Shown: positions 1-10,052 of the stretch, piece after piece
Layout of the letters: every line of letters begins with the position of its first letter
Numbering within the stretch: the first letter of the stretch is position 1
Source: Xestospongia bergquistia
Taxonomy: Eukaryota; Porifera; Demospongiae; Haplosclerida; Petrosiidae
NCBI GenBank assembly: GCA_963965975.1
Contig: OZ014421.1
Coordinates: 3,337,001-3,401,000 of the forward strand
Length of the DNA stretch: 64,000 bases
Reading direction: 5' to 3'
Program-made: the position numbers and the translations under genes
The notes under the pieces: model-generated
Database searches by the model: none
Seen by the model: only the letters and a program-made list of their open reading frames with translations
What the model was told of the DNA's origin: nothing

Positions 1-2
1 CC

Positions 3-590
3 TCCATATTCCACTTGGGTTGGGAGTCCAGTACTAATAAGGTGGGGCTTGTTAATGTTGATATGGGAACAGTCCATAAAGGAGTGGAAGTTTTCCCTCT
101 AAAGAACAAAATTTTCTCTGGCTGGTATGATCGTGTTGCAATTTATCAATTAACAGGAGCAACGACAAGTAATGTGTGAGATATGTTGAAGGTTAGCTAC
201 CGAAATAATTAATTAAAATTTTTATTTACATTTTAAGTAGGTAAGAAGCTTCAAGGAAGACCGTATGAAAGAGACAAATAGATTTGATTGTCTGCAGTAA
301 ATGTAAATGTTAATGATGAATACTTGGAATTTCTCAAAAACTACAAAGATAACTTCAGTTCATTAATTTGTACTGAACTTGTTGCTCATGTATATCAGGA
401 ACTTAAACTAATTGGTGAGTTTAACAATAATCGGTGAGTTTAACAATAGTCACAATGAAACACACTTCTACTTTTCATAGATACAACCAAACTGTCAGAT
501 GAATTCAGTCCTGATGATTTTTCCAGTAATTGTACATTGAAACTGAACTTTGGACATATTATATCAATATTAAACAATAATATCCATTAA
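3..590 (+). pseudogene. 3' end of a permuted papain-like (YiiX/NlpC-P60 type) gene, possibly broken
   Basis: Three exon-like blocks join in one frame: 3-168, 241-414 and 481-590 (stop TAA 588-590). Introns are 169-240 (72 nt, GTAATG..TAG) and 415-480 (66 nt, GTGAGT..CATAG), both phase 1. The product reads like the C-terminal half of permuted papain-fold amidases. Block 1 has a WESS start, KGVEVFPL and YDRVAIYQL. Block 2 has GRPYE and then SLICTELVAHVYQ, whose Cys (codon 369-371) is the expected nucleophile. Block 3 has EFSPDDFSSN near the C-terminus. The N-terminal part, with the expected His, lies outside the window. Block 2 contains two in-frame stops (TAG 279-281, TGA 285-287), hence the pseudogene label. 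An alternative acceptor ending at 297 would skip both and keep frame. The family call rests on motif memory only; substrate unknown. Confidence 0.5.
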
Positions 591-1190
591 GTGAAAAAAG
601 GTTGATGTTTAGTTTAGAAGCTATTGCGTTGTATTTTAAAAGTTATCATAAAACAGATAGAGCCACAAATAACTTTGTATCTCCATCAATTATTTTCAAT
701 ATTGATTAGTCAACTTAACTTGTGCCCAACAGTCAATAGACTATTTGATGGTTGTGAATTCTTCTTTATAGGTCTGTCTCCCAAGCATCAACCCTTGAAG
801 AATTTGCACACTAAATTAGTACAGTTGCTGGTGAATAATAACAAGAAAATGAAACCATTAGATGAAAGTGATGCTCTACTAAGTGTTATCCTTTCCATGC
901 TCTTCCTGATCAATTTTTACAACTAGTCATGCTTTCATTGTGTCAGGAATTACCTGTTCAAAAAGAATCAAGTTCGCATCTTTGGAAGTACCTTTGGAAG
1001 TTTGTCACATTTCAAAGTCGTTGCTTTTTAGTCCTAATAAGTTCATTATCTGACATACTTCTTTTCTTAGTTGACAGGCGTGGCAAATTAACTGTAATCA
1101 CGCCCATGGGCGGCTACTTTTCCAATAATGCTTTTTCAACAATAGCAACGATTTAAAAGCTTACTCTAGCAACAAGATGATGCTTTCAGG
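591..1190 (+). other. Unassigned, coding-looking stretch with a frame change
   Basis: Two adjacent plus-strand open frames (624-926 and 929-1156) look like pieces of one sequence. The stretch ending in DESDALLSVILS in the first frame continues sensibly as LPDQFLQLVMLSLCQE in the second if one base is gained or lost near 895-900. A splice-acceptor-like TTCTTTATAG precedes the first conserved-looking part at about 771. No family is recognised and no start or stop can be defended. It may be an eroded exon of a host gene or a chance open frame. A GTAAGT donor-like site lies near 1190. Confidence 0.2.
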
Positions 1191-1632
1191 TAAGTTACTA
1201 GTGTGACAGGGTAGGTAGGTTGATGTTGCTACATAACAACAAGAAAAGCCATAAAAGCCATAAAATGGATGCTCAACTCTGTAGTATGCTACGAACACTT
1301 AATGATCAACATACAGTTGATCTCTTTGTTGTGTGGGGAGTCTGTTGATACTTTGTTCTAAGCCAAACAATGTAAACTAGTGCACAACAAAGGGTTTCTT
1401 TGACACACCTCACTATCACTTCCTGTCAATTTATTTGGGTGGAGTTAACTTTCAATTGGGAAAGAAAGCAAGGTAAGTTTTCTTTCTTGTAATAATATTA
1501 CTGTTTTGCCTGCCATTTCTTTGCTGATAGTATTATAAACTTAAAGTGAAACTTGTAATCTTCCTTTTGGATGATTTAAAACTAGGTGAATATAGTGTCT
1601 TCTATAAAGACCCATTGCTAAACACACCACTA

Positions 1633-1635
<3 letters not shown>
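1191..1635. other. Intergenic, no recognised feature
   Basis: AT-rich sequence with no open frame, repeat or RNA gene that can be supported. It leads into the CA microsatellite. Confidence 0.5.

Positions 1636-1669
<34 letters not shown>
1636..1669. repeat. (CA)n microsatellite
   Basis: Pure CA dinucleotide run of about 17 units. Short open frames across it on both strands (polyHis-Thr and polyCys-Val) are artefacts of the repeat. Confidence 0.95.
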
Positions 1670-1675
<6 letters not shown>

Positions 1676-1970
1676 GAAAGGAAGAGACGTATGTCCATGT
1701 AGAGACAACTTACAGTCAGGGAATATATTAAAACTGATTGGTAGTGTATGTATAATGTAAGTGCATATACACACAGAGAGGAAAAGAAGCATGTATGTAT
1801 AGACACAATACACAGTCAGGCAAAGTGGAGCAATATATTATAATACACATACACAGAGACAGTTAGAGAAGCGTGTACATAGACACAACACACAGTATGG
1901 CAAAGTGAAACAATACATTATAATTGATTGCTGATGTAAGTATAGTGTGTGTGTTTTCTTGTTATCAGGA
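1670..1970. repeat. Degenerate minisatellite, about three copies
   Basis: Three imperfect copies start near 1672, 1771 and 1848. Each runs through an ACACAGA-rich start, a purine block (GGAAGAGA / GGAAAAGA / TTAGAGAA), a GTATGT/GTACAT block, GACACAA, CACAGTCAGG or CACAGTATGG, and an ATATTATAAT-like end. Copies are roughly 75-110 bp and differ by small gaps. It lies between the CA and AT microsatellites and probably grew by slippage. Confidence 0.6.
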
Positions 1971-1974
1971 ATAG

Positions 1975-1978
<4 letters not shown>

Positions 1979-2053
<75 letters not shown>

Positions 2054-2054
2054 G
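1979..2054. repeat. (AT)n microsatellite
   Basis: About 76 bp of alternating TA broken by single G substitutions (TATG) at regular spacing, ending at TATGTAATTA. It can form cruciforms and its true length may vary. Confidence 0.95.
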
Positions 2055-2364
2055 TAATTATAATTAAATATATATAATCTAGTAGATTAATTTAGACTTA
2101 ACTTAGATTGACCCCACCCATGTATTGATTGTAGTCCTCTATCATCACAGGTTTAATGATTTCTTCAACACCAGTGTGAAGTCTTGTATTTTTCTTCTTA
2201 ACAATCTTATTGAAATCGTATATGATCAAATTGGACTATCGTAAGGCCATTTGGAACGATTCATGACAATGTATATACATATTATTATACAAGCGTACAT
2301 AAAGTCTAGACACAAAGATTGTTATTGATGTATATGAAGATGATTCTTAGTATTCATAATGTAA
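2055..2364. other. Intergenic, no recognised feature
   Basis: AT-rich sequence with no supported gene or repeat. It ends at the C-terminal end of the decayed transposase on the minus strand. Confidence 0.5.
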
Positions 2365-3375
2365 TTTGGTATGGTATGGTAATCTTTAAAAAATGGGAGT
2401 ACATACAAATGAGTTTTACAAATGTTACATTGGTACTGTTTTTGTGATCTTTTTTTCCTCGGGCCTTGCATACTTTAGACTGGGACGTACTCCATAAGGT
2501 GCATCTTTTTGAACAGGTTCTGGAAATCCATGTTCGCTCAATCTCATTGGAAGTACTGTTGTTGAGGCAATGTGCCTTCTGTCAACTGGTTATTTATGAT
2601 CGTCTAGTATCCGGCTGCCAATGTGTGGTAAAGTTTTTCAGCAACTATATTGTCCAAAATATTGGTGTTAACAATGGATACATCAAATAAGTGAAATAAT
2701 ACTTTCTTCCACTACTTGCCTGACCTGCGTACATATCCATAATATAGTAGGAGTTGATTGCACTTGTCGACTCCGCCTATATCGTATTGTATTCTTCAAC
2801 TACTTTTGCCACGTCTACTCCTCCATCTACTGCTCTGGTTCTCCTCCGCTTATCTATCATATTTTCATTATGCAAGGTTGATAACATGTGTACCACTAGC
2901 TTGTCAGACCACTTCGGACACAAAAATCCATCTGTTGCATAATAAGAATAGACTTAACCTACATCTTACATTTTAGGCTAACGTAACTACAGTTGATTGT
3001 TACTTTTTACCATTTGTTAATTTTGCTAATTAAAATTCTCTACTCAATCCCTTCTGATTCAGCGAAAAGTGTATATTGGTACACACATGATATCCACTTA
3101 TTGATAAAGGAGACATGAGATCACTTTGTACGCTAGCCCTTGCTCAGGGACACCATCTTCTCTTTTCCTGTATGACTTGTTAACAACCATTATAGTAAGT
3201 ATAATATCCCATTTAGTGGGCTTCTTGAGCATGTACTAGAACCACGAGAGTCTTCCTTTGTGTCCAATGATACTCTCATCAACAGCAATTTCTCTATTGG
3301 GAATATAAACCAACTAGAATGACTCGTTAAGCTGATCAAGATTTCATCAATAATTCAAACCTTCTGTATGATATG
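2365..3375 (-). pseudogene. Decayed PGBD4-like piggyBac transposase
   Basis: Read on the minus strand, piggyBac landmarks appear in the right order but in several frames. At about 3375-3330 is a KV..IIDEILDQLNESF helix. Then comes NREIAVDES with the first catalytic Asp, KGRLSW, a stop where Gln is expected before YM, and KKPTKWDI (about 3290-3210). At about 3090 is YHVCTNI, where the second Asp appears lost, followed by NQKGLSRE. About 2930-2780 gives PKWSDKLVVHMLST and VVEEYN. After a frameshift near 2770 it reads GGVDKCNQLLLYYGYVRRS, so the usual DxxD has become DxxN, followed by TAG where Trp is expected and KKVLFHLFDVSIVN. At about 2450-2370 is a Cys-rich tail, QYQCNICKTHLYVP...DYHT. Several stops and shifts rule out function. 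No terminal repeats were found. The family match is closer to PGBD4 than to the intact element at 7172-10052. Confidence 0.8.
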
Positions 3376-3954
3376 ACTGACTATATCACTATGAAATGAC
3401 CATTTGCTGCTCCAGTATGATCTACAAATAAGTAAGTTGTACAGGAAATTCACAAATTTTTAGGGCTTCCTAATAAAATTACAATTACAAGTAAGTGTAA
3501 TAAATAAAACTTGCAATTCATATCAATCTATTTCCTTGGTTATAATGAATACCTCACAGACAGATATCTAACTAGTCCCTTTGTAATTATTATGGCTAGT
3601 AATGGGTCAACTTTCTCATGCTTTATCAGATTTCTACTCCAGTCATGACCAAGAGCGTTGGGATGATTATGCGTGTAAGATTCAATTTGACACAGGATAG
3701 GTAGCTGTTTCCACAAAGATCAAATCTTTTACTGCTGATGAAAAGTATAGATTGAAGAAAGCAAGTGGTGGTTTGTTGCTTATATCAAGAGTAAGCCCAG
3801 GTGATGCAGTAAATGGATGAACTATAAAGTTACTTTGCTATTATTGGTAGTCTTTAGTTAACTATAGGTAGGCTAGCTGTAGCAGTAGTGCTAGTACTGG
3901 GCAAAGCTGTTGCTGGAGAGGTGGCAACCAATGGATGAACTACAATAATTATTA
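3376..3954. other. Intergenic, possible small coding relic near 3600-3790
   Basis: A plus-strand frame from about 3592 reads SHDQERWDDYACKI before a stop near 3697. The Asp/Arg-Trp-Asp..Cys pattern recalls dermatopontin-type repeats, but the match is too short to call. Nothing else is supported here. Confidence 0.2.
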
Positions 3955-4242
3955 TTATTTTGTACATGTGTGTAAAATCATCTTATCCGTGGGTGTAGGT
4001 GGAGCTAGGAAACTGCTTCTTGTTGGTAAAGGTGGAGCTGAAGAGTTACATTTTAGTACAAAGCTTTCAGAAGTCAGCCTTGCTAGTAAATGGCTTTGCA
4101 AAAGATCTGTCAGTGCTTCTTCTTCATCAATATAGCTGTAGAAATCACAGTCTGAATAGTCACTTTCAGCACCATCAATACACTGTAAAAGGAGGTCTGG
4201 GTCAGAAGGCAACTGTATAAACCTTCTGCTTGTCAATGCCAT
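3955..4242 (-). CDS. Small hypothetical open frame, acidic N-terminus
   Basis: A 95-codon minus-strand frame. Its N-terminal half is strongly acidic (SDPDLLLQCIDGAESDYSDC, then IDEEEAL), followed by a less convincing C-terminal part. Acidic N-termini of this kind are common in piggyBac transposases, and the decayed PGBD4-like body lies downstream on the same strand. It could therefore be that element's first exon, but about 600 bp of unrecognised sequence separates them. It may equally be chance. No catalytic motif is present. Confidence 0.25.
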   Translation of the reverse strand: MALTSRRFIQLPSDPDLLLQCIDGAESDYSDCDFYSYIDEEEALTDLLQSHLLARLTSESFVLKCNSSAPPLPTRSSFLAPPTPTDKMILHTCTK

Positions 4243-4266
4243 GACGCTTTAGCCTTGTTGATAGCT

Positions 4267-4590
4267 TTACAAACCAGTGATTGCAATCATATTCACGTTC
4301 TTGCTTTCGAAAAACAGTCCAGGTGCCTCGGTAATAGTTACTGTGCAAAATTGCGATTCCACCCACTCAATAATTGCATCCGCCTGCTCATAATTACGCA
4401 ACCACCCGTTAAAGGGTTCACATAAATACCTGTTCCTTTTTTTAGCAAAATGGGTTTTCAAATATCGGCATTTTGGGCACCTAAAAAAATTAGCAAAAGA
4501 ATTTAAAACATGTGCAATTTTCGCACTAAAATGCTTTTTAAAGAGGCTGTGACAACTGACACATTTTGCTGCCAAAAAATTTTTAAACAA
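4267..4590 (-). CDS. Small hypothetical open frame with two CxxC pairs
   Basis: A 107-codon minus-strand frame. Two Cys pairs lie in the N-terminal half (KCVSC at about residues 9-13 and CPKC at about 38-41), and the C-terminal half contains FNGWLRNYEQADAIIEWVES. No family is recognised. The first part overlaps a degenerate repeat rich in GGCACC/GGCAGC and runs of A, which weakens the case for a real gene. A relic of a mobile element is as likely. Confidence 0.2.
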   Translation of the reverse strand: MFKNFLAAKCVSCHSLFKKHFSAKIAHVLNSFANFFRCPKCRYLKTHFAKKRNRYLCEPFNGWLRNYEQADAIIEWVESQFCTVTITEAPGLFFESKNVNMIAITGL

Positions 4591-4660
4591 GGGTTAAAAC
4601 ACATATTTTTGGCACCAAAAAAATTAGGACTTGTATATTTTGGCACCAAAAACATAGAAA
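4470..4660. repeat. Short degenerate GGCACC-A7 repeat
   Basis: Four related blocks, GGCACCTAAAAAAATTAG (about 4477), GCTGCCAAAAAATTTTTA (about 4568), GGCACCAAAAAAATTAGG (about 4611) and GGCACCAAAAACATAG (about 4639), recur at uneven spacing. The last two form TTTTGGCACCAAAA near-palindromes. Origin unknown. Confidence 0.45.
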
Positions 4661-4849
4661 AAAGTTTTTAAAAAACTGCAATTTCCACAAAAAATATACA
4701 CATTAAAATATACATTTTAGCAATAGAAGACTCTATTCCAGTTAATAGACTAAATGTCTTTAAGCCTTTATTGCAAATAGTTTGCAGTGGTAAGTATAAA
4801 CCCATTATTGTAAGTAGTTCGCATTGTTAAGTTTACCAAAATACTGTAA
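4661..4849. other. Transition into satellite
   Basis: AT-rich sequence with scraps resembling the satellite (for example GACTAAATGTCTTTAAGCC) but no clean period. It looks like the eroded array edge. Confidence 0.4.
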
Positions 4850-7171
4850 ACCCTAACAATCCTTTAAATTAAAGAGTTTCAAGATTTAATGGAAATGAAC
4901 TTAATAAACTGTCAATTGCAGTTTATTGAGTTATACTCTCTGAGTCCTTTAACCTAGGCAGTTTAATTAAAAAATGTTCACTGCTGTTCATTTAGTTAGT
5001 TTCTTTAAGTCCTTTAGTCTAAGCACTTTATTGAGTTAACTTTATAAAGTAAATTGCTAGGACTAAAGGACTTAAAGGACTAAATAAATAAACTGCCATT
5101 AACAATATATTTAGTTTCTTCGCATTAATGCTCTAATGTCTTTAATTTAAAGACTTTAGAAGGTTTAGACTATTGAGTTTAGTTTATAAAATAAACTGCT
5201 GAGACTAAGGGACTTAAAGGGACTAAGTAAATAAACTGCCATTAACAGCTTATTAACTTTGTTTGCATTAACAGTCTAAGTCTTTAATTTAAAGACTTCA
5301 GAAGGCTTAGACTGTTGAGTAAATTTCAAATAGTAAACTGCTCAGACTAAAGGACTTAAAGGGACTAACTAAGTAAACTGCCATTAACAGTTTATTAAGT
5401 TTGTTTGCAATAACAATTTTAAATCTTTAAATTAAATACTTTAGAAGGTTTAGACTGTTGAGTAAATTTTAAAAAGTAAACTGCTCAGACTGAAGGACTT
5501 AAAGGGACTAACTAAGTAAACTGCCATTAACAGTTTGTCGAGTTTGTTTGCATTAATGCTCTAAAGTCTTTAATTTAAAGACTTTAGAAGGTTTAGACTA
5601 TTGAGTGAACTTTCTAAAGTAATCTGTTCAGACTAAAGGAGTTAAAGGAACCAACCAAATAAGCTGCAATTAATTGTTTACTAAGTTGGTGTGTATTAAA
5701 ACATTCAAGTCTTTAATTTAAAGACTTTAAGAGGGTTTGGCTATTGATTTCAGTTTATTAAGTAAACTGCAAAGACTAAAGGACTTAAACCGACTAACTA
5801 AATAAACTGCCATTAACAGTTTATTAAGTTTGTTTGCATTAATGCTCTAAAGTCTTTAATTTAAAGACTTTAGAAGGTTTAGATTATTGAGTGAATTTTA
5901 TAAAGTAAACTGCTCAGACTGAAGGACTTAAAGGGACTAACTAAGTAAACTGCCATTAACAGTTTGTCGAGTTTTTTTGCATTAATGCTCTAAAGTCTTT
6001 AATTTAAAGACTTTAGAAGGTTTAGACTATTGAGTGAACTTTCTAAAGTAATCTGTTCAGACTAAAGGAGTTAAAGGGACCAACCAAATAAGCTGCAATT
6101 AATTGTTTACTAAGTTGGTGTGTATTAAAACATTCAAGTCTTTAATTTAAAGACTTTAAGAGGGTTAGGCTATTGATTTCAGTTTATTAAGTAAACTGCA
6201 AAGACTAAAGGACTTAAACCGACTAACTAAATAAACTGCCATTAACAGTTTATTAAGTTTGTTTGCATTAATGCTCTAAAGTCTTTAATTTAAAGACTTT
6301 AGAAGGTTTAGATTATTGAGTGAATTTTATAAAGTAAACTGCTCAAAATAAAAGACTTAAAGGGACTAACTAAATAAACTGGAATTAACATTTTATCAAG
6401 TTTGTTTCCAATAACGCTCTAATGTCTTTAATTTAAAGACTTTAGAAGTTTAGACTATTGACTTAAGGTTATAAAATAAACTGCTGAGACTAAAGGCCTT
6501 AAAACGACTAACTAAATAAACTACCATTAACAGTTTATTAAGTTTGTTTGCATTAACGCTTTAAAGTCTTTAATTTAAAGAGTTTAGAAGGTTTAGACTA
6601 TTGGGTGTACTTTAAAAAGGAAACTGCTCAGACTAAAGGACTTAAATGGACTAACTAAATAAACATCAATTAACGGTTTATTAAGTTGGTTTGTATTAAA
6701 GCACTAAAGTCTTTAATTTAAAAACTTTAGAAGGTTTAGACTATTGAGTGAACTTTCTAAAGTAATCTGTTCAGACTAAAGGACTTAAAGGGACCAACTA
6801 AATAAGCTGCATTTAACAGTTTACTAAGTTGGTGTGTAACAGTTTATTAAGTTTGTTTGCATTAACGCTCTAAAGTCTTTAATTTAAGACTTTATAAGGT
6901 TTCGACTATTGAGTTAAGTTTATAAAATAAACTACATAGACTAAGGGACTTAAAGGGACTAAGTAAATAAACTGCCATTAAAAGCTTATCAACTTTGTTT
7001 CATTAACCTTCTAAAGACTTTAATTCAATGACTTTAGAAGGTTGAGACTGTAGAGTTAACTTTATAAAGTAAACTGCTCAGACTAAAGGACTTAAAGGGA
7101 CTAACTAAATAAACTGCCATTAACAGTTTATTAAGTTTCTTTCCATTAACGCTCTAAAGTCTTTAATTTAA
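4850..7171 (+). repeat. 143-bp satellite, left arm
   Basis: About 16 tandem monomers in the polarity where ACTAAAGGACTTAAAGGGAC precedes AAACTGCCATTAACAG. The period is 143 bp: CCATTAACAG recurs at 5381 and 5524, and a variant monomer (AGTTTGTCGAG) recurs at 5531 and 5960, i.e. 429 bp or three monomers apart. Monomers become cleaner from left to right, as expected from an array edge inward. Each carries a dyad of the form AAAGTCTTTAA-T-TTAAAGACTTT. The arm is interrupted at a TTAA inside that dyad by the piggyBac element and resumes at 10053. It diverges clearly from the right-arm consensus. Confidence 0.95.
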
Positions 7172-7187
7172 CCCTTTTTTAACGATA

Positions 7188-7250
7188 GACGCGATATCGC
7201 GTCATAAAACGTTATTACTGCAATGGCGAATGACGCGAATACGCGTCATA
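7188..7250. promoter_or_regulatory. Paired subterminal palindromes, piggyBac left end
   Basis: GACGCGATATCGCGTC (7188-7203) is a perfect 16-bp palindrome at element positions 17-32. ATGACGCG-AATA-CGCGTCAT (7230-7249) is a second palindrome with an imperfect centre at about positions 59-78. In piggyBac elements, subterminal palindromic motifs are bound by the Cys-rich domain of the transposase. The same role is inferred here from position and symmetry. Confidence 0.75.
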
Positions 7251-7500
7251 CTTAATACCTGTCTTCAGCGCGACGTTGACAGTTGATAAACACCTGCTGG
7301 ACCCTCTAACTTACATTGCAAGGAGTGATATCAATAATTTTCCTTCTTGTTAACTCAACATCGTAGTTCTGTACCTAGTTTCTTAAATTTGTACAAGACT
7401 GCTGGAGGTGCTAAACACCCACACACGGTAAACCACAAAACTTATGTGATATGATATTATACTTGATAATAAAATAAAACAAACAAATATTTGAATAGAA

Positions 7501-9648
7501 ATGGATGACAGACAACTTTTTACTCGAGAAGATGTTTTACAAATTATATGTGAGGAAGAAGATGATGAGGGACCTCCAGAGATAATGTTTCCTGGTAGCG
7601 ACGATGAATTTGGTCTTTATGATGATGATGATGAGAATGATGATGAACCTAGGTAATAAAAAGTGATTTATGAAAGAAATATGTGACCTTATATAAACAG
7701 GCATGATGATACAATTAACAAACACAAGTTAAATCTTACAGACAATGATCTCAGGTAAATGAAAGTAAAAAAACATCATAAGATTTTTACTATGTAACTA
7801 ACCAGCTGCTCTGATCAAGACTTTGGATCTAGTGTTTCTACAATCCCACAAATATTACCACATATACCTGATGGGATAAATAACACATTGTAAGAAAAGA
7901 AACACATGTGAATTAATTTTTTTAAAACTTATTACCAGGATAACAACAACATCTGTGCAACAAAATTCACCTGTTCTGTAAGTGACCAAAAAAGTAATAA
8001 TAATTACTTACTTGAAATACTTAGAACTATATCACAAGAATCAGATGATATAACTAAACCTACTGATGACTCTCCTGAGTCAAGTCGACAAATTAGGTAA
8101 TACTTAAACAAGTGTCACCTCTTTATGAATGTTAACTATATCCACAGCTCTGAAAAAAAAGTGAAATTGTCTAACGATCTAAGACGAATTGAAGTTGATC
8201 CATTTACGGCACCAACTGGACCAACTTTGACCCTCCCAACTTGTCCAATTACCACTTTTCTTCTCTTCTTTACCGAGTCTCTTTTTGAATTAATTGCAGT
8301 AGAAACAAACAGATATGCACAAACCTGTATGGGAGAGGAAGAGTACACAAAATGGACCAATGTGACAATTGACGAATTAAAAGCATACATTGGATTTAAA
8401 ATACTCATGGGAATAATACGCTTACCATCTCTGTACGACTATTGGAAAAAAGATCCTTACTATCATTATGGACCAATAGCAAATAGAATTTCTAGAGATA
8501 GATTTATGGAAATTGGAAGATATCTACACTTTGTAGATAATTCAACGTTAGCACCACCAGGATCAGATGAATATGACCGCCTTGGAAAAGTGAGACCAGT
8601 CTTGGAACAACTATCGAAACAATTCACAGCTCTGTATAATCCAAGCAGAGACTGTAGTATTGATGAGGCAATGATACCTTTTAAGGGACGTAGTAGCATG
8701 AAGCAGTACATACCCAAAAAACCGATAAAACGAGGATTCAAGGTTTGGACAAGGGCAGATAGCAAAAATGGGTTTGTATCTGAGTTTCAAGTGTATGTTG
8801 GCAAAAAGAAAGAAGTTGAAAGAAGACTAGGAGCAAGAGTGGTGAAAGATCTAACACGAAAGATAGTTGGAAAAAATCATCATGTCTACTGTGACAATTT
8901 TTTTACAAGTATTCCACTATTCCAAGATCTATTAGATGACAAAATCTGTGCCTGTGGAACTATACGCTCTAACAGGGAATTTTTTCCACAGGATTTCAAG
9001 TCAGATTTAAAAAAGGGATTCAAAAAAAGAGGAGAATACAAACTGCTACAAAGTGGAAATTTAGTCATTGCCCTGTGGCAAGACACAAAAGTTTTTACGG
9101 CTATATCTACAAATTCACAACCAAATGAAATAGTTGAAGTAAAAAGAAAGCAAAAAAATGGTGAGAAACAGCTTGTTCAATGCCCAGAACTTATAGCTAA
9201 GTATAATGAAAATATGGGTGGAGTTGATAAAAATGATCAACTGCGACAATACTATAGTATTAGAGCTCGTGGACGGAAATGTTATAAGTACATTGCCTAC
9301 TTTAGCATAGATTTAGCCATCACAAACTCTTACATTTTTCATAGTCTTCTGTCTGAACCAACTTTTCGTAACTTGAAAGACTTCTGTCTCAATCTTGCAA
9401 CTCAACTCATTGGCTCTTACAATAGTCGAAAACGTGCTGGTCGTCCTTCTATATTACCATCAAAAAAATTTTGCCAGAGTCATTTTCCAAAGAAACCAAA
9501 TGATAAACGGTACCGATGTCATTACTGCTACACCTATAAGAAGATAAGGAAAGATACTCAATGGTATTGTGAAGATTGTAGTATACACCTCTGTCACACT
9601 GGGAAGAGTGATGACTGTTTCATACTCTATCACACTCAATATCTTTAG
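7501..9648 (+). CDS. piggyBac transposase, six exons, 633 residues
   Basis: DDD/E-type transposase that cuts and pastes its element at TTAA; acts in the nucleus. The exons are 7501-7652, 7701-7754, 7806-7889, 7939-7977, 8025-8096 and 8148-9648. The five GT..AG introns are 48, 51, 49, 47 and 51 nt, all phase 2. The ATG at 7501 is chosen because it opens the acidic N-terminus expected of the family (MFPGSDDEFG at about residues 29-38). The in-frame ATG at 8125 lies inside intron 5. The DDE-like core carries D306 (SIDEAM), D383 (YCDNFF), D494 and D497 (MGGVDKNDQ), with spacing close to insect piggyBac. The C-terminal zinc-binding tail has C591, C594, C608, C611, C616, H617, C624 and H629. There is no stop or shift in the spliced frame. 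It is the only gene in the element; no clear TATA box or poly(A) signal is seen. Exon boundaries are inferred from frame and splice sites. Confidence 0.9.
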
Positions 9649-10052
9649 CTACATAGTACTCTTCAACAGTTAAGCAACCAGACAAATTACATATATTATC
9701 AATCTCTCTTATTTATACTAAAATATATAAAGAAGCTATACCATACTTTATTGTTCCTGTTACTTACTACTCAAGCAAAAAGTCAACTCAACATAAAGAA
9801 AAACACAAATGGTAGACAAATGTAGGTTGGACTTACGTGTACTCAACTATAATAACAGCGCTTGTTGTTACTCAATTGTACTGACATCCTTACAGGTTAA
9901 AATGAGAGTTAGAAACTAGTTATAGCTTTATTTGAACACGTTAGAACATTTCTAAAGCGTCTTCTTGAAAAAACAGTGTGCTTATGTCTTGAGGGAAAAT
10001 TTATTTCGTCATCGCGTGATCCCGCCCACGCAATTATTTCGTTAAAATAGGG
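9649..10052 (+). promoter_or_regulatory. piggyBac 3' region and right end
   Basis: Untranslated tail of the element, with no AATAAA hexamer seen. CGCCCACGC (10023-10031) is GCGTGGGCG read from the right end, starting at position 22 from the terminus. GTGCTTAT at 9978-9985 is also shared with the short elements at almost the same distance. The right terminal repeat occupies 10039-10052. Confidence 0.75.

Larger units (their letters stand above)
7172..10052 (+). mobile_element. Complete piggyBac transposon (2881 bp)
   Basis: The element lies between TTAA at 7168-7171 and TTAA at 10053-10056. The terminal inverted repeats are 14 bp with one mismatch: CCCTTTTTTAACGA on the left and CCCTATTTTAACGA (reverse complement) on the right. 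The flanks rejoin to an uninterrupted satellite dyad (AGTCTTTAAT / TTAAAGACTT), which proves insertion into the satellite. It carries one spliced transposase gene with all catalytic residues, so it looks potentially active. The left end holds two palindromes and the right end a GCGTGGGCG motif. Confidence 0.95.

Noticed and set aside
1541-1813. Open frames across the CA microsatellite on both strands
   Set aside because: Produced by the dinucleotide repeat; low-complexity products with no support outside it.
3592-3697. Dermatopontin-like repeat
   Set aside because: Only about 15 residues resemble the family and a stop follows; too short to call as a gene.
4591-4600. GGGTTAA near 4591 as another piggyBac right end
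   Set aside because: No matching TTAACCC left end, subterminal palindrome or GCGTGGGCG motif was found at a sensible distance.
7537-7725. Minus-strand 62-codon hydrophobic open frame
   Set aside because: It is antisense to the first transposase exon and intron; the Ile-rich run comes from the GAT repeats of the acidic stretch.
8125-8147. ATG at 8125 as the start of the piggyBac transposase
   Set aside because: It lies inside a 51-nt GT..AG intron (8097-8147). Splicing joins upstream exons in frame and supplies the expected acidic N-terminus.
8136-9086. Minus-strand open frames across the transposase exon
   Set aside because: Frames of 66-99 codons opposite a strongly supported coding exon, with no motif of their own.
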